From DASZUK01 sp963844575 (GTDB lineage Bacteria; Actinomycetota; Acidimicrobiia; Acidimicrobiales; RAAP-2), in the NCBI GenBank assembly GCA_963844575.1, contig CAWJOU010000005.1:1984001-2048000 (forward strand): a DNA stretch of 64,000 nt. The letters run 5' to 3'. Both the position numbers and the translations under genes were made by a program. The notes beneath the pieces are model-generated. The model was not told where the DNA came from. It did no database searches and worked only from the letters and a program-made list of their open reading frames with translations. Within the stretch, counting starts at the first letter, position 1. The number at the start of each line of letters is the position of its first letter. Below, piece by piece: positions 23,162-31,512 of the stretch.

Positions 23162-24470
23162 GGCGGGGTGTTCCCAGGGTCGTACCACTGCTGGATTCGA
23201 ACGTAAGGAGCATTGGACGTTGGAACCGAACAAGCCCCGGGTGTGGGTCGGTGTCGATGTCGGGAAGGCGCATCACTGGGCGGCCGCCGTTGAGGAGACG
23301 GGTCGCCAGGTGTGGTCGCGCAAGATCGCCAACGACGAGACTGAGATCATCGATGCCATCGCTGCCGCGCTGGACCTGGCCGAGGAGGTGTCGTGGGCGG
23401 TCGATATCAGCGGAACCTCGGCGGCGCTGCTGCTGGCACTCCTGGCCGCTCACGGACAGCAGGTCGTCTACGTGCCCGGCCGCACGGTCAACACCATGAC
23501 CGGCGGCTACCGCGGTGAAGCCAAGACCGACGCGAAGGACGCCTTCGTGATCGCCGAGACCTCCCGGCTGCGTCGTGACTTCGCCCCGGTGCAGGTGAAC
23601 GCCCAGCTCGTGGCCGAGCTGGGCCTGCTGACCGGGCATCGGGCCGACCTGGTGGCCGACCGGGTGCGGATGATCAACCGGCTCCGCGACCTGCTCACCG
23701 GGGTGTTCCCCGCACTGGAACGGGCCTTCGACTACTCCCACCACAAGGGTGCGCTGATCCTGCTCACCCGGTTCCAGTCCCCCCCAGCGCTCCGCCGCCA
23801 CGGGCGCACCCGCCTGGAGGCATGGCTGCGCAAACAGGGGGTGCGGGGGGCCGACCAGGTCGCCCAGACCGCGCTGAATGCCGCCCAAGCCCAGCACACC
23901 ACCCTGCCCGGCCAGGAAGTGGCGGGAGCGATCATCGCCGACCTGGCCACCCAGATCCTGGCCCTCGACGACCGGCTCAACCGGCTCGAGGACCAGATCA
24001 AGACCAGCTTCGCCGCCCACCCCCAAGCCGAGGTGATCACCTCGGTGCCCGGTATCGGGCCGATCCTGGGCGCAGAGTTCGTCGTCGCCGCCGGCGACCT
24101 CGGGACCTACGCCGATGCAGGCCGACTTGCCGCCGCGGCTGGGCTTGTCCCCGTACCCCGAGACTCCGGACGCAGAACCGGCAACCTGCACCGACCCAAG
24201 CGATACAGCCGCCGCCTGCGCCGGGTCTTCTACCTCTCCGCCCAGACCAGCATCATCCGCGACGGGCCCAACCGGGACTTCTATCAGAAGAAGCGCAGCG
24301 AAGGTCTCAAACACGTCCAAGCCCTCATCGCCCTGGCCCGTCGACGTGTCGACGTCTTGTGGGCCCTGCTCCGCGACAACCGCACCTGGACGCCGAGCAG
24401 CCCCAGAAAAGCCATCACTTCGGCTTGACTTGGTCATTGAGACTCCTTCTTCTCTGGCGGTTGTCGTCTC
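23025..24470 (+). mobile_element. IS110-family insertion sequence inside the tad operon
   Basis: The element consists of a roughly 190-bp non-coding left region, one transposase gene (23220-24428) and a short right end. Boundaries are approximate because IS110 elements lack terminal inverted repeats and I could not compare with an empty site. The left boundary must lie right of the flp ribosome binding site (23020), and the right boundary left of tadC (24503). The long 5' non-coding region (for example the GC-rich stems around 23085-23115) is the expected place for the bridge RNA of IS110 proper. The insertion separates tadC from flp. Confidence 0.75.
23220..24428 (+). CDS. IS110-family transposase (bridge-RNA recombinase)
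   Basis: About 402 aa from a TTG at 23220 with TAAGGAG 11 bases upstream; an in-frame ATG lies at 23124. The N-terminal RuvC-like DEDD domain shows GVDVGKAHHWAAAV, WAVDISGTS, and the TDAKDAFVIAE acidic motif. A coiled-coil stretch (LALDDRLNRLEDQIK) precedes the C-terminal Transposase_20 domain, which contains VPGIGPILGAEFVV, LAAAAGLVPVPRDSG (with the catalytic Ser region) and RRVFYLSAQTS. The protein appears complete and probably active. It is read against the direction of the Tad operon. Confidence 0.93.
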   Translation: MEPNKPRVWVGVDVGKAHHWAAAVEETGRQVWSRKIANDETEIIDAIAAALDLAEEVSWAVDISGTSAALLLALLAAHGQQVVYVPGRTVNTMTGGYRGEAKTDAKDAFVIAETSRLRRDFAPVQVNAQLVAELGLLTGHRADLVADRVRMINRLRDLLTGVFPALERAFDYSHHKGALILLTRFQSPPALRRHGRTRLEAWLRKQGVRGADQVAQTALNAAQAQHTTLPGQEVAGAIIADLATQILALDDRLNRLEDQIKTSFAAHPQAEVITSVPGIGPILGAEFVVAAGDLGTYADAGRLAAAAGLVPVPRDSGRRTGNLHRPKRYSRRLRRVFYLSAQTSIIRDGPNRDFYQKKRSEGLKHVQALIALARRRVDVLWALLRDNRTWTPSSPRKAITSA

Positions 24471-24502
24471 TCTGGCGATCTGGCGATCTGGCGATCTGGC
24501 GC
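24471..24502. repeat. Four tandem 8-bp units TCTGGCGA
   Basis: Units lie at 24471, 24479, 24487 and 24495 (the last has one mismatch), ending immediately before the tadC stop codon at 24503-24505. A related TCTCTGGCGG occurs at 24451. They are either the right end of the IS110 element or slippage products in the former tadC-flp spacer. Confidence 0.8.
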
Positions 24503-25405
24503 TCACACGGCGCCGAGCACGCGCTCGACGGCCGGGAAGCCGATGATGAGGAGGAAGGCGGCGAACAGGAAGACCATCGGCAGGCTCATCCGCTCGGTGG
24601 CCGCCTGGGCCTCGGACTCCGCCCGGGCCAGCTGGTGGCCCCGCAGCGAGGCCGCCCGGGCGACGAGGCTGGTGCGGACTTTGGCTCCCTCGGTTCCGGC
24701 CAGCGAGACGCTGGCCGCCAGCTCGGACAGCTCGGCCACCGCCAGCTCGGTGCCCAGCCGGTCCAAGGCGGCCCAGGGGGTCTCGCGCCGCAGGCGGGCG
24801 ACGTCGAGCGCCTGGCGGAGCCGGTCGAAGGCCCAGCCCTCCCCGGTGGCTGCCGCGTCGGCCAGCGCCGTCTCGACCCCGCCCCCGCCAGCCAGGCCGA
24901 TCACGACCAGGTCCACGAAGCTGCCCAGGGCGTGGCGGAAGTCCCGCCGGCGCCGTTCGGCCTCGGCATGGACGCCGAGGTCGGGCACCACGAAGCCGAT
25001 GGCGGCCAGGAGCAGCGAACCCCACAGGGGCAGGCCAAACGGGAGGGAAGCACCGGCCGCCGCCATAACGGCGGCCATCGCCGGCAGCACCAGCAGCCCC
25101 ACGAGGCCCAGCGCCACCTTCTCGGCCAGGTGGCGCTCGGGACTTCGGCCGAGCACCACCAGGTCGGCCCGGACCCTCTTCCCCACCAGGCTGCCGCCCC
25201 CAGCGTCGGCCAGTCGATGAGCCAGGGGCGCACCCAGGCGGGCGGCAAAGCCACCGCCGCCGGTGACCGGGCGGGCTGAGAGGTCGCGGGTGTGCCGGAG
25301 GCGGGACAGGGAGGCGGCCAGGCCGGGACGAGGCGGCGCCCACCCCCGGGCGACGAGCCAGCAGCCCGCCCCAGCGCCGGCCCCCAGGAGCAGGACGGCG
25401 ATCAC
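24503..25405 (-). CDS. tadC: TadC-like type II/IV secretion inner-membrane platform protein
   Basis: 300 aa from the GTG at 25403-25405, overlapping the upstream stop by GTGA. It belongs to the T2SSF family, with one N-terminal helix and hydrophobic segments near 105-140. The cytoplasmic motif FVDLVVIGLAGGGGVETAL is typical of this family, followed by LARAESEAQAATERMSLPMV and a C-terminal helix pair ending FPAVERVLG. It pairs with TadB to form the platform for the CpaF ATPase. Normally flp or tadE-type genes follow directly; here the IS110 element intervenes. Confidence 0.88.
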   Translation of the reverse strand: MIAVLLLGAGAGAGCWLVARGWAPPRPGLAASLSRLRHTRDLSARPVTGGGGFAARLGAPLAHRLADAGGGSLVGKRVRADLVVLGRSPERHLAEKVALGLVGLLVLPAMAAVMAAAGASLPFGLPLWGSLLLAAIGFVVPDLGVHAEAERRRRDFRHALGSFVDLVVIGLAGGGGVETALADAAATGEGWAFDRLRQALDVARLRRETPWAALDRLGTELAVAELSELAASVSLAGTEGAKVRTSLVARAASLRGHQLARAESEAQAATERMSLPMVFLFAAFLLIIGFPAVERVLGAV

Positions 25406-26250
25406 CCGACAGCCTCCGACGCGGAGGTCGGCTCCGTCCGGAGCAGGCGAGCCGGGGGGTCGGGCTTCGTCATGCGGGCCAGCCAGGAGAAGGCCAGGGC
25501 GAAGCAGCCGCCCACCAACAGGAGGACGATCTGGCCGAGGGGGCTGGCGAAGGGGGAGAGGTAGGACCGGCTGAACAGGAGGAGGAACCCGACCAGGGCG
25601 ACGGTCACCCCGACGATGAGCCGGACCGAGGTCCGGGTGCGTGCCCGCCCCGCCTCCACCCGCAGCCGCATCGTGGCCTGGTCCCGGGCGGCGGTGGCCA
25701 GGGTGCCCAGCAGCTCGCCCAGCTGTCCCGCCTGGTGGTCGGCGGCCAGCAACAGGGCGGCCACCACCAGGTCGCCGGTCGGGTCGGCCACCTCGGCGGC
25801 GAAGGCTCGCAGCGCCGGAGCGAGCCGCTCGCGTTCCAGCCGGCCGGCCAGGGCCACGACCTGCGGGCGGATGGGAAGCGGCGCCACCGGTGCGCTGGCC
25901 CCGATGGCCTGCTCCAGGCCGGCCGCCCCGGCCATCGTGTCGCGGAGCTGCTCGGCCCAGCCGGCCACCGCCTCGATGCGCCCGACGGTCCGGGCCCGGG
26001 CCCGCTGGGCGGCGAACAGGGAGGGGAGAGCGAAGGCCCCCGCGCCGGCCAGGAGGGCGGCCACCGGCCAGCCGGTCACCGCCCCGGCCAGCACCCCGGC
26101 ACCGATGGCCAGGGCCACCCGCAGGTTCATTCGCCGCCAGCGCACTTGCGGGCGCGGCCGGCGGCCCGATTCGGCCCCCCGCCAACCGACCAGGGCCAGG
26201 ACGACGCCCAGGCCGACGCCGGCGCCGCAGAGGGCACCCAGGGCACTCAC
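25402..26250 (-). CDS. tadB: TadB-like type II/IV secretion inner-membrane platform protein
   Basis: 282 aa from the GTG at 26248-26250. T2SSF-type domain: an N-terminal helix, then a paired hydrophobic segment AGAVTGWPVAALLAGAGAFA. The cytoplasmic part holds WAEQLRDTMAGAAGLEQAI and ADHQAGQLGELLGTLATAA, and two C-terminal helices (about residues 205-222 and 235-252) end the protein. It acts with TadC and CpaF in extruding the pilus. It is coupled by 4-base overlaps on both sides. Confidence 0.87.
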   Translation of the reverse strand: MSALGALCGAGVGLGVVLALVGWRGAESGRRPRPQVRWRRMNLRVALAIGAGVLAGAVTGWPVAALLAGAGAFALPSLFAAQRARARTVGRIEAVAGWAEQLRDTMAGAAGLEQAIGASAPVAPLPIRPQVVALAGRLERERLAPALRAFAAEVADPTGDLVVAALLLAADHQAGQLGELLGTLATAARDQATMRLRVEAGRARTRTSVRLIVGVTVALVGFLLLFSRSYLSPFASPLGQIVLLLVGGCFALAFSWLARMTKPDPPARLLRTEPTSASEAVG

Positions 26251-27563
26251 CGGTCCCACCACCCGCCGGGCCGGTCGAGCAGGGCAGCGTCGAAGCCGAC
26301 GGCCACCAGCTGGCCGAGGGTCTCGGTCCGCAGGTGTGCCCCGGGCACCGCCCGGCCGTCGGGTCCGGGGTGGAAGACCTCGTTGGTGGTGACGGTCGGC
26401 CCGTCGGCGCCGACGACCTCGCGGACCGAGGCCACGAACCTGCGCTCGGCGTCCTGGGCCAGGTGCACGACGAAGGCCACGGCGTTGGCCACCAGGAGGT
26501 TGGTGGCCTCCAGGCTGAGCCGCTCGGGGGCCTGCGCGGTGTAGGTGGCGAGTTTGGGGAAGGCACCCCGGGAGCTGGAGGCGTGGAGGGTGGCCAGCGA
26601 CCCGTCGCACCCCTGGCTCATGGCGTTGAGCAGCGCCACCACCTCGGCTCCCCGAGCCTCGCCCACGATCACCCGGTCCGGGCTCATCCGCAGCGCCCAG
26701 CGGACCAGCTCGGCCTGGGTGACCTCGCCCTCGCCCTCCAGGTTGGGCTCCCGCGCCTCCAGGGCAACGCAGTCGGGGTGGAGGTCACCGAACCGGTCCA
26801 GCCCGAGTTCGAAGGAGTCCTCGATGGTGACCAAGCGCTCCCATGGCGGGATGTCGGCCGCCATCGCTCGGAGCAGCGTGGTCTTGCCCACCCCCGTCCC
26901 ACCGCAGATGAGGACCGAGCGCCGGGCCAGCACCACGGCCCGGAAGAACTCTCGGAGTCCGAGGTCGACGGTCCCCATGCCCAGCAGGTCGTCGCCGGTC
27001 ACCTTCAGCAGGCGATGCCGGCGGATGGCGACGCAGGGCCGGCGGGACAGCGCCATCACGGCGAACAGGCGCGAGCCGTCAGGCAGGTGGAGCGACAGGC
27101 GGGGGCAGCCGTGGTCGAACCGGCGCTCGCCGATCCCCACCCGAGCCGCGGCCGCCCGCAGCAGGTCGACCAGCTCCGCGTCGGAGTCGGCCACCGGGCC
27201 CCTGCGCTCCCGGCGACCGTCGGCGTAACGGACCCACACCTCATCGCACCCGTTCACGTTGACGTTCTCGATGGACTCGTCGTCGATCAGGCGCTGGAGT
27301 CGGCCCAGGCGGAAGAGGGCGTCGAAGACCGACTGGGCGAGCTCGTCCTCCTCTTTGGCGCCAAGCACCGGGCCGCCGGCGGCGAGGGTCGAACGGGCAC
27401 GGGCATCGAGCGCCTCGGCGATGAGCTGGCGTCCCAGCGCCTGCTCGTCGGCAGGGGCGAGGGCCCGCCGCCCGGCCGCCTGGTCGGACCGCTGGCGCTC
27501 GGTCAGTCGGCCCAGCACCTCGGTCCGCAGGTCGGGCACCGACGGCCGATCGGGGCTGGTCAC
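26247..27563 (-). CDS. cpaF: CpaF/TadA secretion ATPase
   Basis: 438 aa from the GTG at 27561-27563. It is a hexameric VirB11-like ATPase of the CpaF branch. Walker A is ICGGTGVGKTTLLRA, followed by the Asp box TIEDSFELGLD, Walker B RVIVGEARGAEVV (about residues 290-302) and the His-box DGSLATLHASS. The N-terminal part carries the usual DDESIENVNVNGCDEVWVRY signature. It powers assembly of the Flp pilus. All motifs are intact. Confidence 0.94.
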   Translation of the reverse strand: MTSPDRPSVPDLRTEVLGRLTERQRSDQAAGRRALAPADEQALGRQLIAEALDARARSTLAAGGPVLGAKEEDELAQSVFDALFRLGRLQRLIDDESIENVNVNGCDEVWVRYADGRRERRGPVADSDAELVDLLRAAAARVGIGERRFDHGCPRLSLHLPDGSRLFAVMALSRRPCVAIRRHRLLKVTGDDLLGMGTVDLGLREFFRAVVLARRSVLICGGTGVGKTTLLRAMAADIPPWERLVTIEDSFELGLDRFGDLHPDCVALEAREPNLEGEGEVTQAELVRWALRMSPDRVIVGEARGAEVVALLNAMSQGCDGSLATLHASSSRGAFPKLATYTAQAPERLSLEATNLLVANAVAFVVHLAQDAERRFVASVREVVGADGPTVTTNEVFHPGPDGRAVPGAHLRTETLGQLVAVGFDAALLDRPGGWWDR

Positions 27564-28345
27564 GGCGCCACCTCGCCCATCGGCGCAGGGCGACCCGGTG
27601 TCCCGGCCGCCGTACTCCGCCGAGTGGTCCGGTCCACGCTGTGTCCGGCCAGCCGGGCCGCCACCTGATCCGCCGCCGTTCGGGCCGCCCGCACCAGCGG
27701 CGAGCGAGCGAGGCGGCGACCCCGGACCGGTGTGGTGGCCAGCGCCTCGGCGGCCGGGGGGTCCCAGGGGAGGTGGGCGACGACGTCGACCGCCAGGGCC
27801 TCGGCCACCTCCTGCGCCGGGTAGGGACCAGGCCCGACGAGGACGAGGCCGAGGGGACCACGCTCGTGCCCCTGCCCCTCCAGCCACCCCGTCAGGGCGT
27901 GGAGATCGGGGAGCCGGGGTCGGGCCACCAGCAGCACCAGGTCGGGTCTCCCCGTGGTGAGGAGGCCCGGGTTTCCCGGGTCCAGGCGGCCGAGGTCGGC
28001 CAGTACGTCGCCGTCGAGATCGCCCAGCCGGGCGAGCAGGGGGTCCGACATTCCGAGAGCCGAACGGGCGAGGTCGGGGGTGGCCGGTCCGGCCAGCACC
28101 GGCGTCTCCCCACCGAGGGACTGGCAGTGCTCCCAGACCACCGCCGGCTCGGTGGTGCGCCGGACGGCCGTGGCCAGGCTGACCAGGCCCACGTCGGGCG
28201 GCCAACCGGCCGCCGCCGCCAGCGTCCCCCCGGCCGGGTCCAGCTCGGCCACCAGGCGCCGCTCGTTGGGCCAGGTGGCGGCCAGCGCTGCCGCGGTGGT
28301 GGTCGCCGCCGAGGAGCGGACCGACGCTAGGGCCACCACGCTCAC
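27560..28345 (-). CDS. CpaE/TadZ-like MinD-family protein with a degenerate P-loop
   Basis: 261 aa. The position between cpaB and cpaF and the deviant ParA/MinD fold match TadZ/CpaE, which localises the pilus machine at the pole. The nucleotide loop reads SVRSSAATTTAAALA in place of a Gly-Lys-Thr P-loop, so the Walker A lysine is missing and ATP hydrolysis is doubtful. Later elements such as LVAELDPAGGTLAAAAG (switch I) and PDLVLLVARPRLPDLHAL are recognisable. Translationally coupled to both neighbours. Confidence 0.76.
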   Translation of the reverse strand: MSVVALASVRSSAATTTAAALAATWPNERRLVAELDPAGGTLAAAAGWPPDVGLVSLATAVRRTTEPAVVWEHCQSLGGETPVLAGPATPDLARSALGMSDPLLARLGDLDGDVLADLGRLDPGNPGLLTTGRPDLVLLVARPRLPDLHALTGWLEGQGHERGPLGLVLVGPGPYPAQEVAEALAVDVVAHLPWDPPAAEALATTPVRGRRLARSPLVRAARTAADQVAARLAGHSVDRTTRRSTAAGTPGRPAPMGEVAP

Positions 28346-29055
28346 CGTGAGGCCCCCCCGGTCGTGTCCGAGGTCCCGGGGACCTGGACCAGGCTGACCT
28401 CGTCGGCCGCCGCCAGCTGGGCCACGGTGGTGGCGTCCCTCGGGGACACGGCCAGGGAGGCCACGGCGGTCGTGCCCGAGCCCTCAGGGGCTGGGTCAAG
28501 GGCGAGCACGGTCGCCGGCACCGGTGTGATGTCGGTCACCTTCCCCCCTCCGGCTGTCGCCACCTCCGAGCCGCCGGGCACCGGGACCACCCGGACCCGG
28601 TCACCCGCCCCGAGCGACGGTGGGTACTGGCCGGCCTTCAGGCCCACGGCCACCACGTCCGAATCGTCGCTGACGGCAGGGGAGGACCCGAGCTCGCTGG
28701 CCGTGAGGAGCGTCCCGGCCACCAGGGGGACGGCGATCGGACGGCCGAGGACCGAGGACTCCTCGTCGGCGGCCACCGGGTGCAGCCCGGTGTTGACGGA
28801 CATCCGGGCGACCCCGAGATCGCCGGCCGTGACCACCTGACCGACCGCGACGGAACGGGAGATGACGAGGACCTGCTGGCCGCTCTGGAGGTGGAGCGAG
28901 GTCACGGCGAAGGCCAGGGCGCAGCCGGCGACCAGGAGTACCCCGGCCACCATCCAGGGAACCTGGCGGCGCCGTTGGGCCGCCGCCGGGAACGGCGGGA
29001 TCCCGCCCAGGCTGCGGTGGCCGTTCGACGCCGTGCGGATGGTCATCGTCTCCAT
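28342..29055 (-). CDS. cpaB: CpaB-like SAF-domain pilus assembly protein
   Basis: 237 aa. A basic N-terminus is followed by one membrane helix (about residues 34-52, WMVAGVLLVAGCALAFAVTS), and then a SAF domain (about 62-130) with VLVISRSVAVGQVVTAGDLG and VLGRPIAVPLVAGTLLTASE. The C-terminus has GAGDRVRVVPVPGG, as in CpaB/RcpC proteins, which contact the secretin or peptidoglycan. In a monoderm host it probably anchors the pilus in the wall. ATGA overlap with the next gene. Confidence 0.86.
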   Translation of the reverse strand: METMTIRTASNGHRSLGGIPPFPAAAQRRRQVPWMVAGVLLVAGCALAFAVTSLHLQSGQQVLVISRSVAVGQVVTAGDLGVARMSVNTGLHPVAADEESSVLGRPIAVPLVAGTLLTASELGSSPAVSDDSDVVAVGLKAGQYPPSLGAGDRVRVVPVPGGSEVATAGGGKVTDITPVPATVLALDPAPEGSGTTAVASLAVSPRDATTVAQLAAADEVSLVQVPGTSDTTGGASR

Positions 29056-29069
29056 GAGGGACTCCTTCC

Positions 29070-29984
29070 TCAGTCACCGCCGGCGGTGTTGAGCGCTTCT
29101 GACTGACCGACCCGCACCGCGGCCCGGGCAGCCGGTCCGGGCACGGTGCCGAGATTCCCGCCCCCTGTGGCGCCGGTGACGGTCCAGGTGGCGGCGTAGT
29201 AGACGGTGGCGCTGACCTGGTAGGCGCCGCCGGGCTGGCCGGCTGAGCTGGTGGTCCAGGTGTAGGTGCAGTCGCTGGCGGCGTCTGGCTGGGTGGGGTC
29301 GTAGGGGGTGCCGGGGCCGTCGCAGGTGACCTGGTGGCCGTCGCCCATTGTCCACACCACCTCGGTCGGCTGGGCGGTGGCGGTCACCGTGAGTGGCCCA
29401 GCCGTCGCCGTGGCCGTCTGGGGCTGCCAGGCCGCTGGGGAGATCCACAGCCAGCTGGCCACGTTCACAAGCTGGAGGGCACCGGCCGGAGGGGCCATCT
29501 CGATCTCGGGGGAGGCGAGTGGTAGCTCCGACTCGGCCTGTTCTGCGAGTACCGCGGGAGTGGGGGCGCCCGGCGCTGGGGCGGCCTGGGTGGCGTCGAC
29601 CACCCACACCGGGGGCTCGGGGTTGATGACACCGGGACCAGCGCAGTTGATCTGAAGGACCCACTCGCCGGGCTCGGCGCCGCCTCGGCCGAACTTCGCC
29701 TGTGTGGCGGCTGGGGGGACGACGTCGGTGCAGCCGTATGGCTGGGAGGTGTCGGAAACGGTGTCCGAGTTCGACCCGCCGGACGAGGTCGTTGGCGACG
29801 TCGACTTCGGAGAAGTGGACGGGCTGGGCGGCGTCCAGGTCGAAGCCCCGGCCTGGACGGTGATCGTGCCGCCGATGACAGAAGCATGGGCCGAGGTGGA
29901 GGTGCGCTGACCCTCATAGCTACCGGCCCAGGCTGGCGCGGAGTAGAGAAGCGAACCGGCCGACCCGAGCAGGAACGCAATCAG
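29070..29984 (-). CDS. Secreted PKD-like protein of the Tad locus
   Basis: About 304 aa. A signal peptide (LIAFLLGSAGSLLYSAPAWAG) opens the protein, then a Ser/Thr/Pro-rich segment, a Cys-containing region and a C-terminal beta domain. That domain has the TEVVWTMGDGHQVTCDGPG pattern and a final TYTWTTSSAGQPGGAYQVSA strand resembling a PKD fold. No ATG, GTG or TTG precedes the signal peptide in frame. The only fitting start is a CTG at 29982-29984 that overlaps the upstream TGA as CTGA, mirroring the ATGA/GTGA couplings in this operon. It may be a pilus-associated surface protein. Confidence 0.7.
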   Translation of the reverse strand: MIAFLLGSAGSLLYSAPAWAGSYEGQRTSTSAHASVIGGTITVQAGASTWTPPSPSTSPKSTSPTTSSGGSNSDTVSDTSQPYGCTDVVPPAATQAKFGRGGAEPGEWVLQINCAGPGVINPEPPVWVVDATQAAPAPGAPTPAVLAEQAESELPLASPEIEMAPPAGALQLVNVASWLWISPAAWQPQTATATAGPLTVTATAQPTEVVWTMGDGHQVTCDGPGTPYDPTQPDAASDCTYTWTTSSAGQPGGAYQVSATVYYAATWTVTGATGGGNLGTVPGPAARAAVRVGQSEALNTAGGD

Positions 29985-30568
29985 TACCCGGCCGGGCAGC
30001 TCCCCTGAGTGACGGTTTCTTGGGTGACCTTCCAGGTGCCAGGCGGTGTCTCGGACAGGGTGGCCGTGATGCCGTCGCGTTCGGGATGGGTGATCGGAAG
30101 GACGGGCTTGCCGGTTGCTGCGTGTACCAGCTCGGAGGTGTCGAAGGCGCAGTCGTGGACGACGGCTCGGGAGTCGTTGAGCGAGACCACCTTTGGATGG
30201 ACCTGGACGGACCCTTTGCCCACGATGCCGTCGAGTTTGTCGGTCTCCAGCGCCCGGCGCACCGTCGTCAGCTCTGTGCCGCTCATCGTCTTTGTCAGCG
30301 TCGGGAGTGTCGGATTCGAATTCTGGATCGCCAGGTCGAAGGCCGTCTGGGAGGCCCGGTAGTCGGCGAGCACCGCTGCCTCCTGCGGAGTGGTGGTCGT
30401 CGTCGTAGTTGGCGGGCGAGTCGAGGCAGTGGTGGGTGAGTCCCCGCCACCGCAGGCGGCGCAGATCAGGGCTACGGCGGCAACGCCTGCAAAGGCAGCC
30501 GTTCGTCTCCAGCGTTTCCGGCATGTGCGCCGGGCCATGCCACAGGTTACGACCCGGGTGGGGGTCAT
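29981..30568 (-). CDS. Lipoprotein at the head of the Tad operon
   Basis: 195 aa from the ATG at 30566-30568, which has GGGAGG 8 bases upstream; a second ATG at 30538 has no such site. A basic n-region and hydrophobic stretch end in the lipobox LICAAC, so the mature protein starts at Cys and is membrane-anchored. A Thr/Pro-rich linker (STRPPTTTTTTTPQEAA) follows. The remaining ~130 residues resemble the small actinobacterial lipoproteins with an NTF2-like fold (DYRASQTAFDLAI, then VVHDCAFDTSELVH). Divergent from the ECF-like sigma gene. Confidence 0.8.
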   Translation of the reverse strand: MTPTRVVTCGMARRTCRKRWRRTAAFAGVAAVALICAACGGGDSPTTASTRPPTTTTTTTPQEAAVLADYRASQTAFDLAIQNSNPTLPTLTKTMSGTELTTVRRALETDKLDGIVGKGSVQVHPKVVSLNDSRAVVHDCAFDTSELVHAATGKPVLPITHPERDGITATLSETPPGTWKVTQETVTQGSCPAGY

Positions 30569-30736
30569 GGACAGTGCCTCCCGTGTTGAACCAGAAAATC
30601 GCGGTTTTTCTAGTGAGAATGATTGTTGTACTTCGTTCCTCTCGGTATGTCCTACTCACCAGGAGGGCCAGCCACCGGCCCAGCAGGCCGACAGGGACTA
30701 CGGCGAAAGCCCCGCTCGCCGACTGGGTGATCGGCG

Positions 30737-31297
30737 ATGGCCCGTGGTCGGAATCCAGCGGAGTTAGCGCCATCCCTTCTTCAACGCGCGCCGGAAGAGC
30801 CGGTTACAAAAAATCTGAAAAATCTTTCAGCCTGGACAGACATGTGGCCTTCCGTCGTCGCGAGGGTGACCCATACCCTGCGACGACGGGGCGCTCCGTC
30901 CGCTTTGATTGAGGATGCGATTCAGACCGCGGCGATGCGGGCGCTCTCTCGGACTGAACCAGTTGCGGGTGGACGCGACGGGCTCGTGCGGTGGACGACC
31001 ACGGTGGCCTGGCACGAGATTGTCGCCGAATGGCGGCGCCAGAGCCGTGTCGACTCGGCTCCCGACTTCGACCCGCCTGGCGAAGGCGACCCGGCTCCCA
31101 TCGTGGAATCCCGCCTGATGGTTGAGGCGGTAGCGGCAAGTCTGGAGGATCTGAGCCTGAGTGAACAGGAAGTGGTGCTGTCTGGGATTGACAGAACTCA
31201 CCTTGGGTCGCTTCCTGAGTCCAGTCGGACGAAGGTCCGCCGGTACCGGGCACGTCAGCACCTTGCTGCTCTGGTCGACTGGAAGACCGACGAATGA
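30737..31297 (+). CDS. ECF-like RNA polymerase sigma factor
   Basis: 186 aa. Region 2 is recognisable: WPSVVARVTHTLRRRGAPSA, ALIEDAIQTAAMRALSR (2.2/2.3) and RWTTTVAWHEIVAEWRRQSR (2.4). Region 4 is present but degenerate: SLEDLSLSEQEVVLSGIDRT, then LPESSRTKVRRYRARQHLAAL (recognition helix). It is divergent from the Tad operon head, with 168 bp between them, and is a reasonable candidate for its activator. No anti-sigma gene follows. The start is uncertain; in-frame ATG at 30842 would remove about 35 residues. Confidence 0.75.
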   Translation: MARGRNPAELAPSLLQRAPEEPVTKNLKNLSAWTDMWPSVVARVTHTLRRRGAPSALIEDAIQTAAMRALSRTEPVAGGRDGLVRWTTTVAWHEIVAEWRRQSRVDSAPDFDPPGEGDPAPIVESRLMVEAVAASLEDLSLSEQEVVLSGIDRTHLGSLPESSRTKVRRYRARQHLAALVDWKTDE

Positions 31298-31512
31298 CCA
31301 ATCCTGGGCCAGTTGTCCTGCGGAGCGCTCGACCCCTACGGCACGACTACTTGCGCGATTGATTGTAGAAAGAGGTCGTACGGATCACCAGTGATATTCC
31401 GATTCCCAGCGATCGACGATCAACCTGGTCGAGGAGTCGCCCACGAGGACCGCGGAGGTCTGGGTGCCGCCAGAGAGCGCAAAGTCCAGCCCTGGGCGGC
31501 TGTGCTAACGAT

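Noticed and set aside
21956..23233. Extended N-termini of the tad genes (up to 425 codons)
   Set aside because: The extensions are shadows of the upstream coupled genes in another frame. The conserved leader peptides and ATGA/GTGA overlaps fix the real starts.
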